A program made the translations under genes and the position numbers. A stretch of 37,647 nt of DNA from Isochrysis galbana. Taxonomy: Eukaryota > Haptophyta > Isochrysidales > Isochrysidaceae. The stretch is from assembly GCA_018136815.1 (NCBI GenBank), contig JADDIW010000017.1:2501-40147 (forward strand). The letters are read 5' to 3'. Of the stretch, positions 19,916 through 29,178 are shown in pieces (the first letter of the stretch is position 1; every line of letters starts with the position of its first letter). The notes under the pieces are model-generated. The model was given only the letters and a program-made list of their open reading frames with translations, was not told the DNA's origin and did not search any database.

Positions 19916-21442
19916 TTAGGCGATGTTGCGCATATCCAGACCTCCCGCCGCCTGCCGGAGGTCTTCCGATATTTCTAGGTTGAAGTCTTTATCCACCGCG
20001 TAGAGGGGGCTTATCATTTTCTTAATATGTTTGTTGCTCGGGGCGTGTAGCCCCATATTCTCTCGTTGTTGCTTTAGTCGCTGAAAGAATCCGACTTTCG
20101 CCGTTACTAGTAAGTGGTACCTCGCAAGGATCGCTCTCAAGATCGACTTAGCGGACCTCCCGTCCGCGTTACCGTATTGTATGTTATAGAAGTCCGTTAG
20201 GATATACCTCCATGCCAGGATACCTAAGTATCCCGAGGAGGGGTGCGGTCTATCCACTTGATAGCAGAAAAGGCGCTGGGCTACTTCAGATCCCGGCCTA
20301 AGGTTAATCCCTAAAAGTCCCTCTATGAATTCGAAAACGGGCTCCGTCGCGATACAGGAGGCTAAATGCGTGGAGCTCTCGGGTGCTATGCCGCAAAAGC
20401 GACATGTTGGATCGTCAGCAAAACGATTCGCTGTAGCTATTCTCCTGTGTAAAACGTGTTTGAAGTGCATATAGGAGTCCCTTGGTGTCAGAAAGTTATA
20501 CTTGTATAGTTGCGATACTTGTTTCCACTTCCCCGAGAGGACAGGTAACCTCTTTTCCCATCTTAGTGTGGATTTTTGTGCCTTCGGTTTCCTCATAGCG
20601 AGGAACGCTTTAGTCAAGGCCTTGACGTTTATCTCTTCTAGCGTTTTATGCGTGCCTTTGAGTGTGTATTCCTGAGGTATCGGATACGCCGTATCCGCTG
20701 GCCCGTCGTACGCTCGTCCCCACTTCAGCGGAGTGTATAGCTCGTTGGGTATTAGCTGCGGGCTGATCCGTTCGTAGATATGGGGTTCTCCCATTACATT
20801 GAGCTTAACTTCGTGGTAGTCGCCCTTCCGGTTCAAATAGTAGTTATGATCTTTGTCCACAAGAAGGTCTCCTAGATCGTGTGCGTCTGGATCTTCTTGC
20901 GGGGCTAGTTCGTGCTCCTCCGGAGCGGGGGGCGGGGTTGTCGCATGCTTTCTAAGAAGGTCCATATAGTTAGCGGTGGCTTCTAGAAGCCTTGCTCTAG
21001 ACCATTCGGCTATCTTCTCCCACGACTTGAGAAGTGGGCCTATCGATATGTATTTGCCTTGGTTGGAGGGAGCAAAAGCTCCAAGAATTGATTGTTGTGT
21101 CATGTGCCCGCCCCCGAGGGGTGCACAGATGGTAGGAGTTGTCACCATGGGGGTAGCAGGAGAGCTGCCACACCCCATGGGGAGTCCTTGAGTTGGTGGC
21201 TGCACGGCGGCGGTGGTGTACTGAGTCTGGCTCTGGTTGTGCTGGTCTGCAGGGAACAGGGCTTTGCCTGTTCCCTGCTTCTGTGGCTGCCTGGGAGGCG
21301 AGGATGGCGGCGCCATCTCGACGTCGTTGTCGGGCGCTGCGGAGGCCTGCGAGCGCTTCGGCTCCGGCGGCTTGGGGCGGCCCCGTTGGGGCGTCGTGGC
21401 GGCGGGGGGCTGGGAGAGGGGAGCGGTCGGCGCGCGCTCCAT
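19916..21442 (-). CDS. Retroelement-derived ORF: ORF1-like N terminus joined to zinc-binding C terminus, no RT core
   Basis: Intact 508-codon frame from ATG 21442 (start MERAPTAP). Residues 1-130 are Pro/Gln-rich and resemble other family 5' ends here (PTICAPLGGGHMTQQSILGAF). Residues about 250-460 look like the region after the polymerase domain of non-LTR retrotransposons: WKQVSQLYKYNFLTPRDS, then FKHVLHRRI, then a C-x2-C-x8-H-x3-C cluster beginning CRFCGIAPE, as in the RT zinc-binding domain. No YxDD-type polymerase core is present; family similarity to the gag fragment stops just after APSNQ, near 21060. The frame has no stops over 1.5 kb, so either it is a young internally deleted copy or the product is maintained. 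A palindromic hairpin precedes the ATG. The second copy (29479-30490) is broken. Confidence 0.6.
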   Translation of the reverse strand: MERAPTAPLSQPPAATTPQRGRPKPPEPKRSQASAAPDNDVEMAPPSSPPRQPQKQGTGKALFPADQHNQSQTQYTTAAVQPPTQGLPMGCGSSPATPMVTTPTICAPLGGGHMTQQSILGAFAPSNQGKYISIGPLLKSWEKIAEWSRARLLEATANYMDLLRKHATTPPPAPEEHELAPQEDPDAHDLGDLLVDKDHNYYLNRKGDYHEVKLNVMGEPHIYERISPQLIPNELYTPLKWGRAYDGPADTAYPIPQEYTLKGTHKTLEEINVKALTKAFLAMRKPKAQKSTLRWEKRLPVLSGKWKQVSQLYKYNFLTPRDSYMHFKHVLHRRIATANRFADDPTCRFCGIAPESSTHLASCIATEPVFEFIEGLLGINLRPGSEVAQRLFCYQVDRPHPSSGYLGILAWRYILTDFYNIQYGNADGRSAKSILRAILARYHLLVTAKVGFFQRLKQQRENMGLHAPSNKHIKKMISPLYAVDKDFNLEISEDLRQAAGGLDMRNIA

Positions 21443-21447
21443 CGCTA

Positions 21448-21465
21448 AAACTATAGCAATAGTTT
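21448..21465 (-). promoter_or_regulatory. Pre-ATG hairpin of the intact retroelement ORF
   Basis: Perfect 7-bp inverted repeat AAACTAT / ATAGTTT with a 4-base loop, five bases upstream of the ATG at 21442 on the minus strand. Two further MERAP-type starts in the window have hairpins of different sequence at nearly the same place. Confidence 0.6.
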
Positions 21466-21578
21466 AAGGAGGTCGCCACGTATATAGTCTTTCGCATCTT
21501 AGACCCGGTCAAGGCATACAAGACTAAGACTCGCCATCTGGCTAGCGGCAACAAGGGAGGGGGGCGGTGCGCGCTCCA

Positions 21579-21645
21579 TGACCCTATCAGTTTTCTGATA
21601 GTTGAGCCTATCTTTTTAAAGATAGCGTTGACACCCACCGGCAAA
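21579..21645 (-). mobile_element. Second retroelement start with its own pre-ATG hairpin
   Basis: On the minus strand CTATCAG-AAAA-CTGATAG (21601-21584) precedes GGTC and an ATG at 21579 that opens MERAPPPSL. This lies 137 bases upstream of the intact ORF's start, so two 5' ends are stacked head to tail. The upstream one meets a stop within about 30 codons. Confidence 0.55.
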
Positions 21646-22609
21646 GAAAACGGCCGTCGCGGATTCTTTTACAAAAAGCGGACGAGAGGAGCGGCCAGAA
21701 GCCCCAACAACGCAAGACACAGGTAGGCCTGCCCGGAAACCTCTATGAACCGGCGCCCATGGTAGTGCACTAGGGCCGGACGCCGGAAAAACCGAAAACA
21801 AAGGAATGAAGGGGGGGAGGGGAGGAGATGGAAAGAAGAGACATGAGGGCGATGTCGGTAGGGAGGTAATAGATACCGGGCCCATAGTAGGCGTTTCGCC
21901 CCGAATCTTCGGATCGTTTCTTCAAACTCTCTCAACACATCTCTGTGTCGTCTGGTACTAATTGCCCATGCTTGGTACTTGCAGTAGCAATCGAGAGCGC
22001 GACCACTGAGAATCAGCGGCAATAATGAGAGATGCAAGGAAAAGAGTACACCATGATGGCGACAACTATCAGGGAGAGAGTGACAATCTCAATTGCTCCT
22101 TGTACCTATGCCGACACCGCATCACGCTCGACATGAGCAGGAACGGCTCGGCAAGTGAGGTCACCGAGCTCCTTGATTGGCAAGCATAGCAAGATGGAGA
22201 GGCTTAAATGCAAAGATCGCATGCCAACCGCAATCCCCGCCTTGCAGGTCGTGCGATCGGGGTGGTTATCCAAGGCGGCTTGTGACGCATCTAGTAATCA
22301 TGTGTCAAGGTAGACAAGATAAAGCAGCGGAACGAATACATCAACCGGCACTTCCGCGATGTGATGTGTCGGAAAAAGAGCTGACGGTTGCGTCGCATGC
22401 CCGTCCTCGTCAAGGCCAAATCGTACTACCCTGTCCTGGGCGAGTAAAACGTGGACCTGATATGGCGGCCCGACCAGAGTGCTGCGAGCCCCAACGCAAT
22501 GGCAAGGACTAGCGGACTGCATAGTCCACCCGCAATGCAGAGGGGCATTCATCGCGAGCTAGCGACGCGCGGATTCATGGCACGAAAGGTTACCATCCGT
22601 CATGCAGCA
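21646..22609. other. Unassigned, possibly a decayed coding fragment
   Basis: No intact gene. A plus-strand frame from about 22307 to the end of this stretch has coding-like composition (VDKIKQRNEYINRHFRDVM, then MPVLVKAKSYYPVLGE) but is broken by two stops within 150 bases. I cannot name a family. Confidence 0.3.
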
Positions 22610-25604
22610 TCACGGCTCCAGCCCGCCGGCAAAATCATCGGCCGGCACGCGTGTAATGGGCCGTTCAGCACGCGTACCAGTCGGGGAGGCAGGGCGCGTC
22701 GGGCTTGGAAGAGGTGAGTCCATCTGCGAATTCCCAAATGCTTCGGTCTGATGCACGTGGCCGTAACCGCCGTCTTCCACCGCGACAAAGAGCCGCTGGA
22801 GCACAAGGTAGAGAATCGGGACGAAGCAGCCGCCCAAGATGAGCATGACGGCCGCAAGGAGCGCAAGCGCCCGCGCCCCACCGCGAGGGGGTAGCCACCG
22901 GCGGATTGCAGAGGCAGTGGTCGCGGTGACATTGCGCACCGCGTCGCGAGTGGAGTGGGCGGCTCCAGCAAGGCTGCCGGCCACACCTTGCCACGTTGCT
23001 CTCAGCTCAGGCGGGCTCGAAGGCGGGCTGGGAGGGGGTGACGGAATCGGCGGCGCGGGCGGCGGCGCAGGAGGCGCAGGAGGCGGTGGGGGACGACGTG
23101 GAGGCGGCGGCGGTGTGGGCGGCGATGGTGGCGGGAGAGGTGGCGCGCACGCCGATAGGCCAAAGCCGCCACTCAGGTGCGATGAGACGTGCCCAGAGTA
23201 CAATGCTCCGCAGTCATGCGGCACAAACGCCAAACGCCGCCGGTCAAGGTCGAAAATCACCTATGGCAGCCCGGCAGCCAGGGCGATGAGGGAGAGCAGC
23301 ATGCACTGGGCGCGCAACAACACCTTGGAGTACAGAAAGAGCCCGGCCGGGAATGCCGGGTAGGGCCACGCGGCGATGCGATGCCGCGCACCTCGTGCCC
23401 GCGCATCGCCGCGGCTCCGATAACGATTCCAGGCTGCCGGTTGTTGAAAACGCCGAGGCAATGCACGCCAGGCCGATCTTCGTAGAGATACTGCTCCGCG
23501 GAAATGGTCATTTCGTAACGGTCCGTGGGGGTCGTGGTGCTGGCACAGGGAGGCACCGGGCCGTCCGCAAGCGGATGGGCCGTTGGCGCTGGCACAGAGA
23601 AAATGATGGATAGGTTGGCGAAGCCGCGCAATTCTGGAACGCTCATCGCATAGCAGAAGTCATCGGGCAGCCGTCCACGCATCGCTCGACCCGCACACGT
23701 GCCCCACGGGCAACGCGATTGGAAGAGCGCAAGTGTTCGCTAAGCGGGAGTGCAACAGCGGCGGCGTATGAGCGCGCGGCCAGCGACCTGGTGGTGGGTG
23801 GACTGGAGCGGTGAGGCGGTCGGCACGGCTGCTCGTACGAGCAGCATAGTCCCACGGGCCCCGTCGCACCTGGTACGCAGTGGGTGGTAGGTAGAGGAAA
23901 GTTGTCCCGCTGTCGACGATGGAGTGCGCATAATCTGAAGGTGGACGGTTGAGGGAGACGCCGTCCACCTGCTCGTGATGCGCATGAAAATCAGCGGGAG
24001 CGGGTTGGAGGCGTGCAAGGAGAGACTAGGTGAGGGGTTTGCTTCACCTTGAAGTCGATCGGTGCAACGCTGTAGTCGCCAGCCGGCCCGACGGTGGGTA
24101 CCCACCGTGGGCTCGCTTGCGGCGTGCGTCCGCCACAGCTTGCTTCGGCTAAGGCGCTCGAGGTCGCGCCGTACGACAGCCGCCAATCGAGCTCAGCCGT
24201 GATGGCACCTCCCATGACGAGGGCGCCTGCAGTGGCCTCGAGGCAGAGCGAGAAGGTGGACGGCGAGCCCGTTGCGGCGGACAGTGCTGAGAGTAGCGTG
24301 CCGTGGTACCTTCGCACGGGCGTGGCAATCCGTGGACACGGGCGCTCGAGTGGCGAGCGCGAGGAGCGAAGCGCGAGGGGGAAAGCACGAGGAGCGCTTC
24401 GCGAGGAGCGGTAGCGTACTTCGAGCCGCGCGCGCCGCGCGAAAAGCCAGCGATGCCGTCAGCCTTTTGCGTCCTGAAGAGACCCGACTCATATTGTTGG
24501 CAACCAAAGACTGTGCGGGCAGTGAGGCTCGCCTTGTTGCCGTCGCGCGAGTAGTGAAACTGACGCAGAAACCCACATAGGCGGGGGTGGGAGCGGTATC
24601 GCTTGGCGGGCGGCGGCGGGCGGCGCGCAGTGGTGTGGGCGAAGCCCTTCTCACCACGTCTTCGACAAAACTGCCCCCAACCGACGATCCCTCCGTATAG
24701 GAGACGGAGTAGGTGCACCTGGATGAGGATGGTGCCGTAGCCAAGAAAGGCGGTTAGGATGGTGGGCTTTGTAGTTGTCTGCAAAAAGCAAAGCTTCCCA
24801 CTGGCGCTAGGCAAGGAGAAGCACGAGTGAGAACGCGAGGCGGTCAACCAAGCGATGCGGAGGCGCGTACAATAGCACTGCGCCAGTGGTGACGGGGTAG
24901 GAAGGAAATCTCGCGAGATACGCACAGCACTCCCTCTAGCCCTCGCACCTGCCCGCGTCACATTCTTCGCAGCTGCTACTGCAGCCCAGCCATTTGGCCG
25001 AGCTGGACTCGCTCGGTGAGTACGGCCTGCGACCCGAGTGTGCACCGCACCGGCTGCCGCACCCTTCGCACGCGAGGCCAGAGATTCCTGAGCCTGTGTC
25101 AACAATAATCGAAAAGGCGCGCGCGGGCGTGCCAACGCAGACGTCGGCCGCAAAATAGCCGTGCGAGCGTAGGTCACCTGCCAGTCGCACTGAGAGCCGC
25201 CGCCAGCTGCTAGTGCTGTTCGGGGAGGCAGCAACGGTAGCTGGCACCCACCGCAGCGCGATTGTTGTGGGCGGAGAGGGCGGGCCATCTCGGTTCTCGT
25301 GAAGCCTGCGGCGGCTTCTGTCGTGCACGGCAAGCCCGACCGGCGGAGAAGCTCGATCGAGGTCGACGTTCCCATCTCCCATGACATTCCCGCGCCCCTC
25401 AGCCCAATAGTACAGGGGCAATGTCTCTCGCGACTCCAAGGCCGGGCTGTTACGAAGATCAGCTGGCTGTACGGGCCAGGGGCGCGCCAACGAGAGTCCA
25501 GCGCTGTTTGATGGTTGAGAGAGGCCCCCCGCCCACACTGGTGGAATGAAGAGGAATATTAGCAGCGAGAGCAGGGCGCCGGGGCGGATCGGCGTGGTAC
25601 GCAT
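22610..25604 (-). CDS. Membrane-anchored pepsin-family (A1) aspartyl protease, plasmepsin V/nepenthesin-like
   Basis: Seven exons on the minus strand: 25604-24949, 24718-24655, 24559-24420, 24309-24048, 23968-23870, 23739-23392, 23260-22610; all introns GT-AG, 79-230 nt, phases consistent; 739 residues. The ATG at 25604 starts a textbook signal peptide (MRTTPIRPG, then LLSLLIFLFI). A propeptide of roughly 130 residues follows. The first catalytic motif is VDTGSG, then a Cys-rich insert (CEGCG, CSSSCEEC, GRCTYS) and SYTEGSSVGG, the flap region. FGCQQYESGLF, ADGIAGF, FSLCLEA and the second catalytic motif VDSGTTFLYLP follow, then a Pro-rich stalk, one transmembrane segment (LALLAAVMLILGG) and a roughly 50-residue tail. 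The Cys insert and C-terminal anchor recall plasmepsin V, nepenthesin and BACE-like enzymes. A luminal processing role in the secretory or plastid-targeting route is inference. Confidence 0.88.
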
Positions 25605-26135
25605 GTTGGGCCAGGGATGGCAGCAATGCGAAACAAAACGTAAGGTCAGGAGGCTCGAGGACGGGCCTAAGGGTAGACTGCGACCCTCAAATGGTAGTAT
25701 AGACGCAAGAGCGACCACCGATCTCACACGGCACGCGGATCGCACGGCGGCCACACGGATCTTGAAGATGAGCAAGGAGATGGCGGAGAGCGTGGTCAGA
25801 AGAGGGACCATCGAGAGAAGAGAGGGGATAGAGAGCGCGGCGAGGGTAGGGAGTCGAGGGAGTCGAGGGAGTCGAGGGAGTCGAAAGAGTTCCGAGAGCC
25901 AAGAGGGCCGAGAGAGCCGAGAAGGCCGAGAGAGCCGAGAAGGCCTCGAGAGAAGAAGGGCCTCTGCCTCTCCCATTCCCCATCGCCTCGACAGTCCGGA
26001 GTCCGCGGCCGCCCACGGCCCGCACGGCTTCCCCGCCCCCTGACGCCTAGGCGGCCCAGGCGCCTGAGGATGCCCAGGAGGCCCCCATAGTAGCCCTGGA
26101 GGCCCACAGGACGGCGCGCCGTGCTCCATCGTCGC
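25605..26135. other. Upstream region of the aspartyl protease gene
   Basis: No gene. Contains a 9-base tandem array GAGTCGAGG at 25848-25890 and an AGAGAGCCGAGAAGGCC-type array to about 25945. The long minus-strand frame extending to 26951 is open only because the upstream CT tract lacks stops; the signal peptide at 25604 fixes the start. Confidence 0.5.
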
Positions 26136-27010
26136 CCTCTCTCCCTCTCCTCTCCTCTCTCTCCCTTCTCTCTCTCTTCTCTCTCTCTCTTCTTCTTCTC
26201 TCTCTCTTCTCTCTCTTACTTCTTCTTCTCTCTCTCCCTCTCCTCTCCTCTCTCTCCCTTCTCTCTCTCTTCTCTCTCTCTCTTCTTCTTCTCTCTCTCT
26301 TCTCTCTCTTACTTCTTCTTCTCTCTCTCCCTCTCCTCTCCTCTCTCTCCCTTCTCTCTCTCTTCTCTCTCTCTCTTCTTCTTCTCTCTCTCTTCTCTCT
26401 CTTACTTCTTCTTCTCTCTCTCCCTCTCCTCTCCTCTCTCTCCCTTCTCTCTCTCTTCTCTCTCTCTTTTCTTCTTCTCTCTCTCCCTTTTCTCTCTTCT
26501 CTCTCCTTTTTCTCTCTTCTCTCTCTCTCTTCTTCTCCTCTCTCTCCCTCTCCTCTCCTCTCTCTCCCTTCTCTCTCTCTCTTCTCTCTCTCTCTTCTTC
26601 TTCTCTCTTCCCTCGCTCTTCTTCTTCTTCCTCCTCTCTCTCTTCTCTTTCTCCCTTCTCTCTCTCTTCTCTCTCTCCCTTTCCTCTCCTCGCTCTCTCT
26701 CTCTTTTCTCTCCTCTCTCTCCCTCTCCTCTCCTCTCTCTCCCTTGTTCCTCTCTCTTCTCTCTCTCTCTTCTTCTTTTCTCTGTCTCTTCTTCTCCTCT
26801 CTCTCCCTTTTCTCTCTTCTCTCTCTCTCTTCTTCTTCTCTCTTCTCTCTCTCTCTTCTTCTTCTTCTTCTTCTCTCTCTCTTCTTCTCCTCTCTCCCTC
26901 CCCCTTCTTCTTCTCTCTTCTCACTCTCTCTTTTTCTTCTTCTTCTCCCACTCCATTCTTCTTCTTCTCCTCCTCTCTCTCCTCTCTCTCTCTCCTCCCC
27001 GCCGTCCCTC
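26136..27010. repeat. CT-rich satellite with 93-bp higher-order units
   Basis: About 870 bases almost purely C and T on the plus strand. The segment CCCTCTCCTCTCCTCTCTC recurs at 26143, 26236, 26329 and 26422, an exact 93-base period over four units; later units are less regular. Long frames of Ser/Leu/Phe (plus) and Arg/Glu (minus) are translations of this repeat, not proteins. Confidence 0.95.
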
Positions 27011-27186
27011 TCTCCCCTGCCGTCAGTCTATTTATACCTCCGTATATTTATAGCCACCCCCCCTGGGGTGGGGCGGTGGCACCCGCCGTAGAGAGTAGAA
27101 AGTAGAGAGGCAGATAGTAGATAGAGGCCCAAGGGGTGCTGCTGTGGGAGCTTGAAATGGTCAGTCATCGACCTGGATGGGAAATA

Positions 27187-27282
27187 CGGTGCTGGGGCCT
27201 GCAAATACAGCCAAATACACATGTATTTGGCCTCCGGCCATATGCATTTCAAATACATAACTATCGTTAAAACGATAGGGTC
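27187..27282 (+). promoter_or_regulatory. Hairpin-rich leader of a retroelement-like ORF
   Basis: CCAAATACA-CA-TGTATTTGG is a perfect 9-bp hairpin near 27211-27230, with further AAATAC repeats around it. CTATCGTT-AA-AACGATAG at 27261-27278 is a perfect 8-bp hairpin, followed by GGTC and the ATG at 27283. The last hairpin has the same position as those at 21448 and 21584 in other family starts. Confidence 0.55.
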
Positions 27283-27690
27283 ATGGAGCGCGCGCCGCCA
27301 CCCGCTCTCGCTGCCGCTGCCCTCGCCATGATGGACGAAGAGCCCATGGACACGCCGCTGTCGCCGAAGCGACTGCGCCAGGACGACCCCCCCAGTCAGG
27401 TGGGCACAGGAGCCGGCGGGCCGCGCCCACGCATCACCACGAACGCCACGAACAAAGCCGCCATGCTGGCAGCAAACAGCAAGCAACACACCTACAACAC
27501 AACCCACAGCCACACCACCCACACCTCACCAGAGGGACGCTCCAACAAGGGAGGCCTCCGGGCCCGGCCCTTACACAGCCGCGATACCGCCCTCGCGCTC
27601 CGGCGCGAGGGGCTGGCCCGGCATCATCACAGGCAGAACCCCAATGGGGAGATGCCGCATCAAAAAAGCAAACAAGGAAAAGATCCATGA
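27283..27690 (+). CDS. MERAP-type retroelement ORF, 135 codons
   Basis: Begins MERAPPPALA, like the intact family ORF (MERAPTAP) and the stacked start at 21579 (MERAPPPSL). It continues with an acidic DEEPMD, SPKRLR, and His/Thr-rich low complexity, ending KSKQGKDP. No domain is recognised. Probably the N-terminal stub of a truncated family member whose downstream sequence is lost. Confidence 0.45.
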   Translation: MERAPPPALAAAALAMMDEEPMDTPLSPKRLRQDDPPSQVGTGAGGPRPRITTNATNKAAMLAANSKQHTYNTTHSHTTHTSPEGRSNKGGLRARPLHSRDTALALRREGLARHHHRQNPNGEMPHQKSKQGKDP

Positions 27691-28736
27691 GCACACTAAG
27701 GCCCCCAGCTGTCGCATTCATCCTAGATGATGCGATTTCTAGGCTCTTATTTCCAGGTCCTTCGTCGTGCGGCCACACGGTGAAGCTCAGGTACATCTAG
27801 GTTGGTAGGGTTCGTCCCTAGCGATCTAGAATTCGGGTTCTCGTTTCGTTCCTTCTAGCCTGTTTGTCAGGTCTAGATTCCAGGTTTCCTCCTTTCGGGT
27901 AATCTTGACCCAAAGGAGCCAGGTCGCCTGTCACTCGCTGCGCGCTTGTCTCAGGCTCTCAGGTTACCTTGTGAAGGCTTGTTTAGCTTCTTGCAAGGCT
28001 TGTCGTTTCTTGTTGGGTTCCGGTTCTTTCTTGGGACCTGCTCACTTTCGTTGTCGTCCAGGCCTGTTCTTCGTAGGTTCTGCTTGGCCTGGTTAGGGTT
28101 TCGTTGCCTTCCCGCGTTTGGCGTTGGCGTTCGGAAATTTCCTCTCACATTCCCTAGGTCCGCTACCCTTGGCTTGTAGGTCCTTGCTTCTTTCTTCTCG
28201 GTCAAGGTTTTGGCGAGCAAGTCGGTTGCTCTATCCGCTCGAGATTTGAGGTTTAATTTGCTATCTCCCCTTGGAGACCGGTGTAGGTTCGCTTCCTAGG
28301 TGAGGGAATCTTTCCCCTTGATGCAAGTTACATGCAAGCCCTTGGCCCCTTTGGTGTTTCTTCCCCTTGGTTGCTACTCAGAAGCGTCTAGAAGGTTCAC
28401 GCTCAACGGCAAGATTTATTCGGTCGTGAAGATATCTCGTCGCGATCTGTATCCAAAGTGATCGCCGTGGTCGCGCGACAGGACGCTCCCCTTCGGACTC
28501 TCCGCTACGTGGGAAGTTACAACGGAGACACGCTCCGGCCGTCGCTGTGGAGTCTCTCTCTCTCTCGCTCTCTCTCTCCGTCTCTCGCGACGTGTTTGAG
28601 TTATCGGTGATTTGGGGTCGCGGTTGCTTGATAATTTGCTTTGTTTGGGTGAATGATTCCGGTGTGTTCGTGAGTCGGTGTATCCTGTTGTTCTCAGCTT
28701 CGTTGTCCGTCGTTGTTCGCTGCGTCGCTGCACTCA
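27691..28736. other. Unassigned, AT-richer spacer
   Basis: About 1 kb without a long frame or recognised domain. Composition is T-rich and less GC-rich than the neighbours. A short CT/TC tract lies at 28552-28590. Confidence 0.35.
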
Positions 28737-28884
28737 AGCAGCCTAGGCTCCCTCCCTGAGGGAAGAGTTCTTTGTAGGTCTAACAATCTCTTACTATCCA
28801 ACACACTAGGGCCGCTAGGAGCACCTCACCGCCCCACAGCCCTTCGTTCGCCGTTTGTTCCCAGTCCAGACACCCAAATGGGGA
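28737..28884 (+). repeat. Dispersed repeat, inverted copy of 5737-5889
   Basis: Matches the reverse complement of 5737-5889 from AGCAGCCTAGGCTCCC to beyond the ATG at 28878. It leads into the ORF that starts there. Confidence 0.65.
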
Positions 28885-29123
28885 TGCCCGACCCCATCCA
28901 GAATTTCATTCACCCGACTCCCGGCGGGGAGGAGGGCCAAGGCGCCGCGCTAACCGCCGGTGCCGCTCGCGACGGAGTGGCCCAGAGCCCTCCGGCTCCG
29001 CTCGACTCGACACCAGCAAGGGGGAGAGGAGACAAAGGAGAGGCGGCACAGGAGAGAGGCCCTCCAGTGACGCCCAGGGACGGGCAGACAATCGCGTCGC
29101 ATGCGCGCGAGGGACGCACGTGA
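28878..29123 (+). CDS. Short retroelement-like ORF
   Basis: Starts MGMPDPIQNF, then Gly/Ala/Pro-rich sequence with no domain, and stops at 29123, about 55 bases before the A-run edge of retroelement copy 2. I infer an ORF1 N-terminal stub of a related element because of its position behind a dispersed leader repeat. It may not be translated. Confidence 0.35.
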   Translation: MGMPDPIQNFIHPTPGGEEGQGAALTAGAARDGVAQSPPAPLDSTPARGRGDKGEAAQERGPPVTPRDGQTIASHAREGRT

Positions 29124-29178
29124 CACCGGCCCAAGAGGCCCAACACCATGACCACCAACACCAGGAAGGGCCAACACA

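Noticed and set aside
22307-22609. Plus-strand protein-coding gene downstream of the protease
   Set aside because: Coding-like stretches are broken by two stops and no family or splice structure could be assigned.
24936-26951. 671-codon minus-strand frame rich in Arg/Glu
   Set aside because: Its N-terminal two thirds translate the CT satellite and flank; the real start is the signal-peptide ATG at 25604, and only 25604-24949 is used as exon 1.
26121-27053. 310-codon Ser/Leu/Phe frame
   Set aside because: Pure translation of the polypyrimidine repeat.
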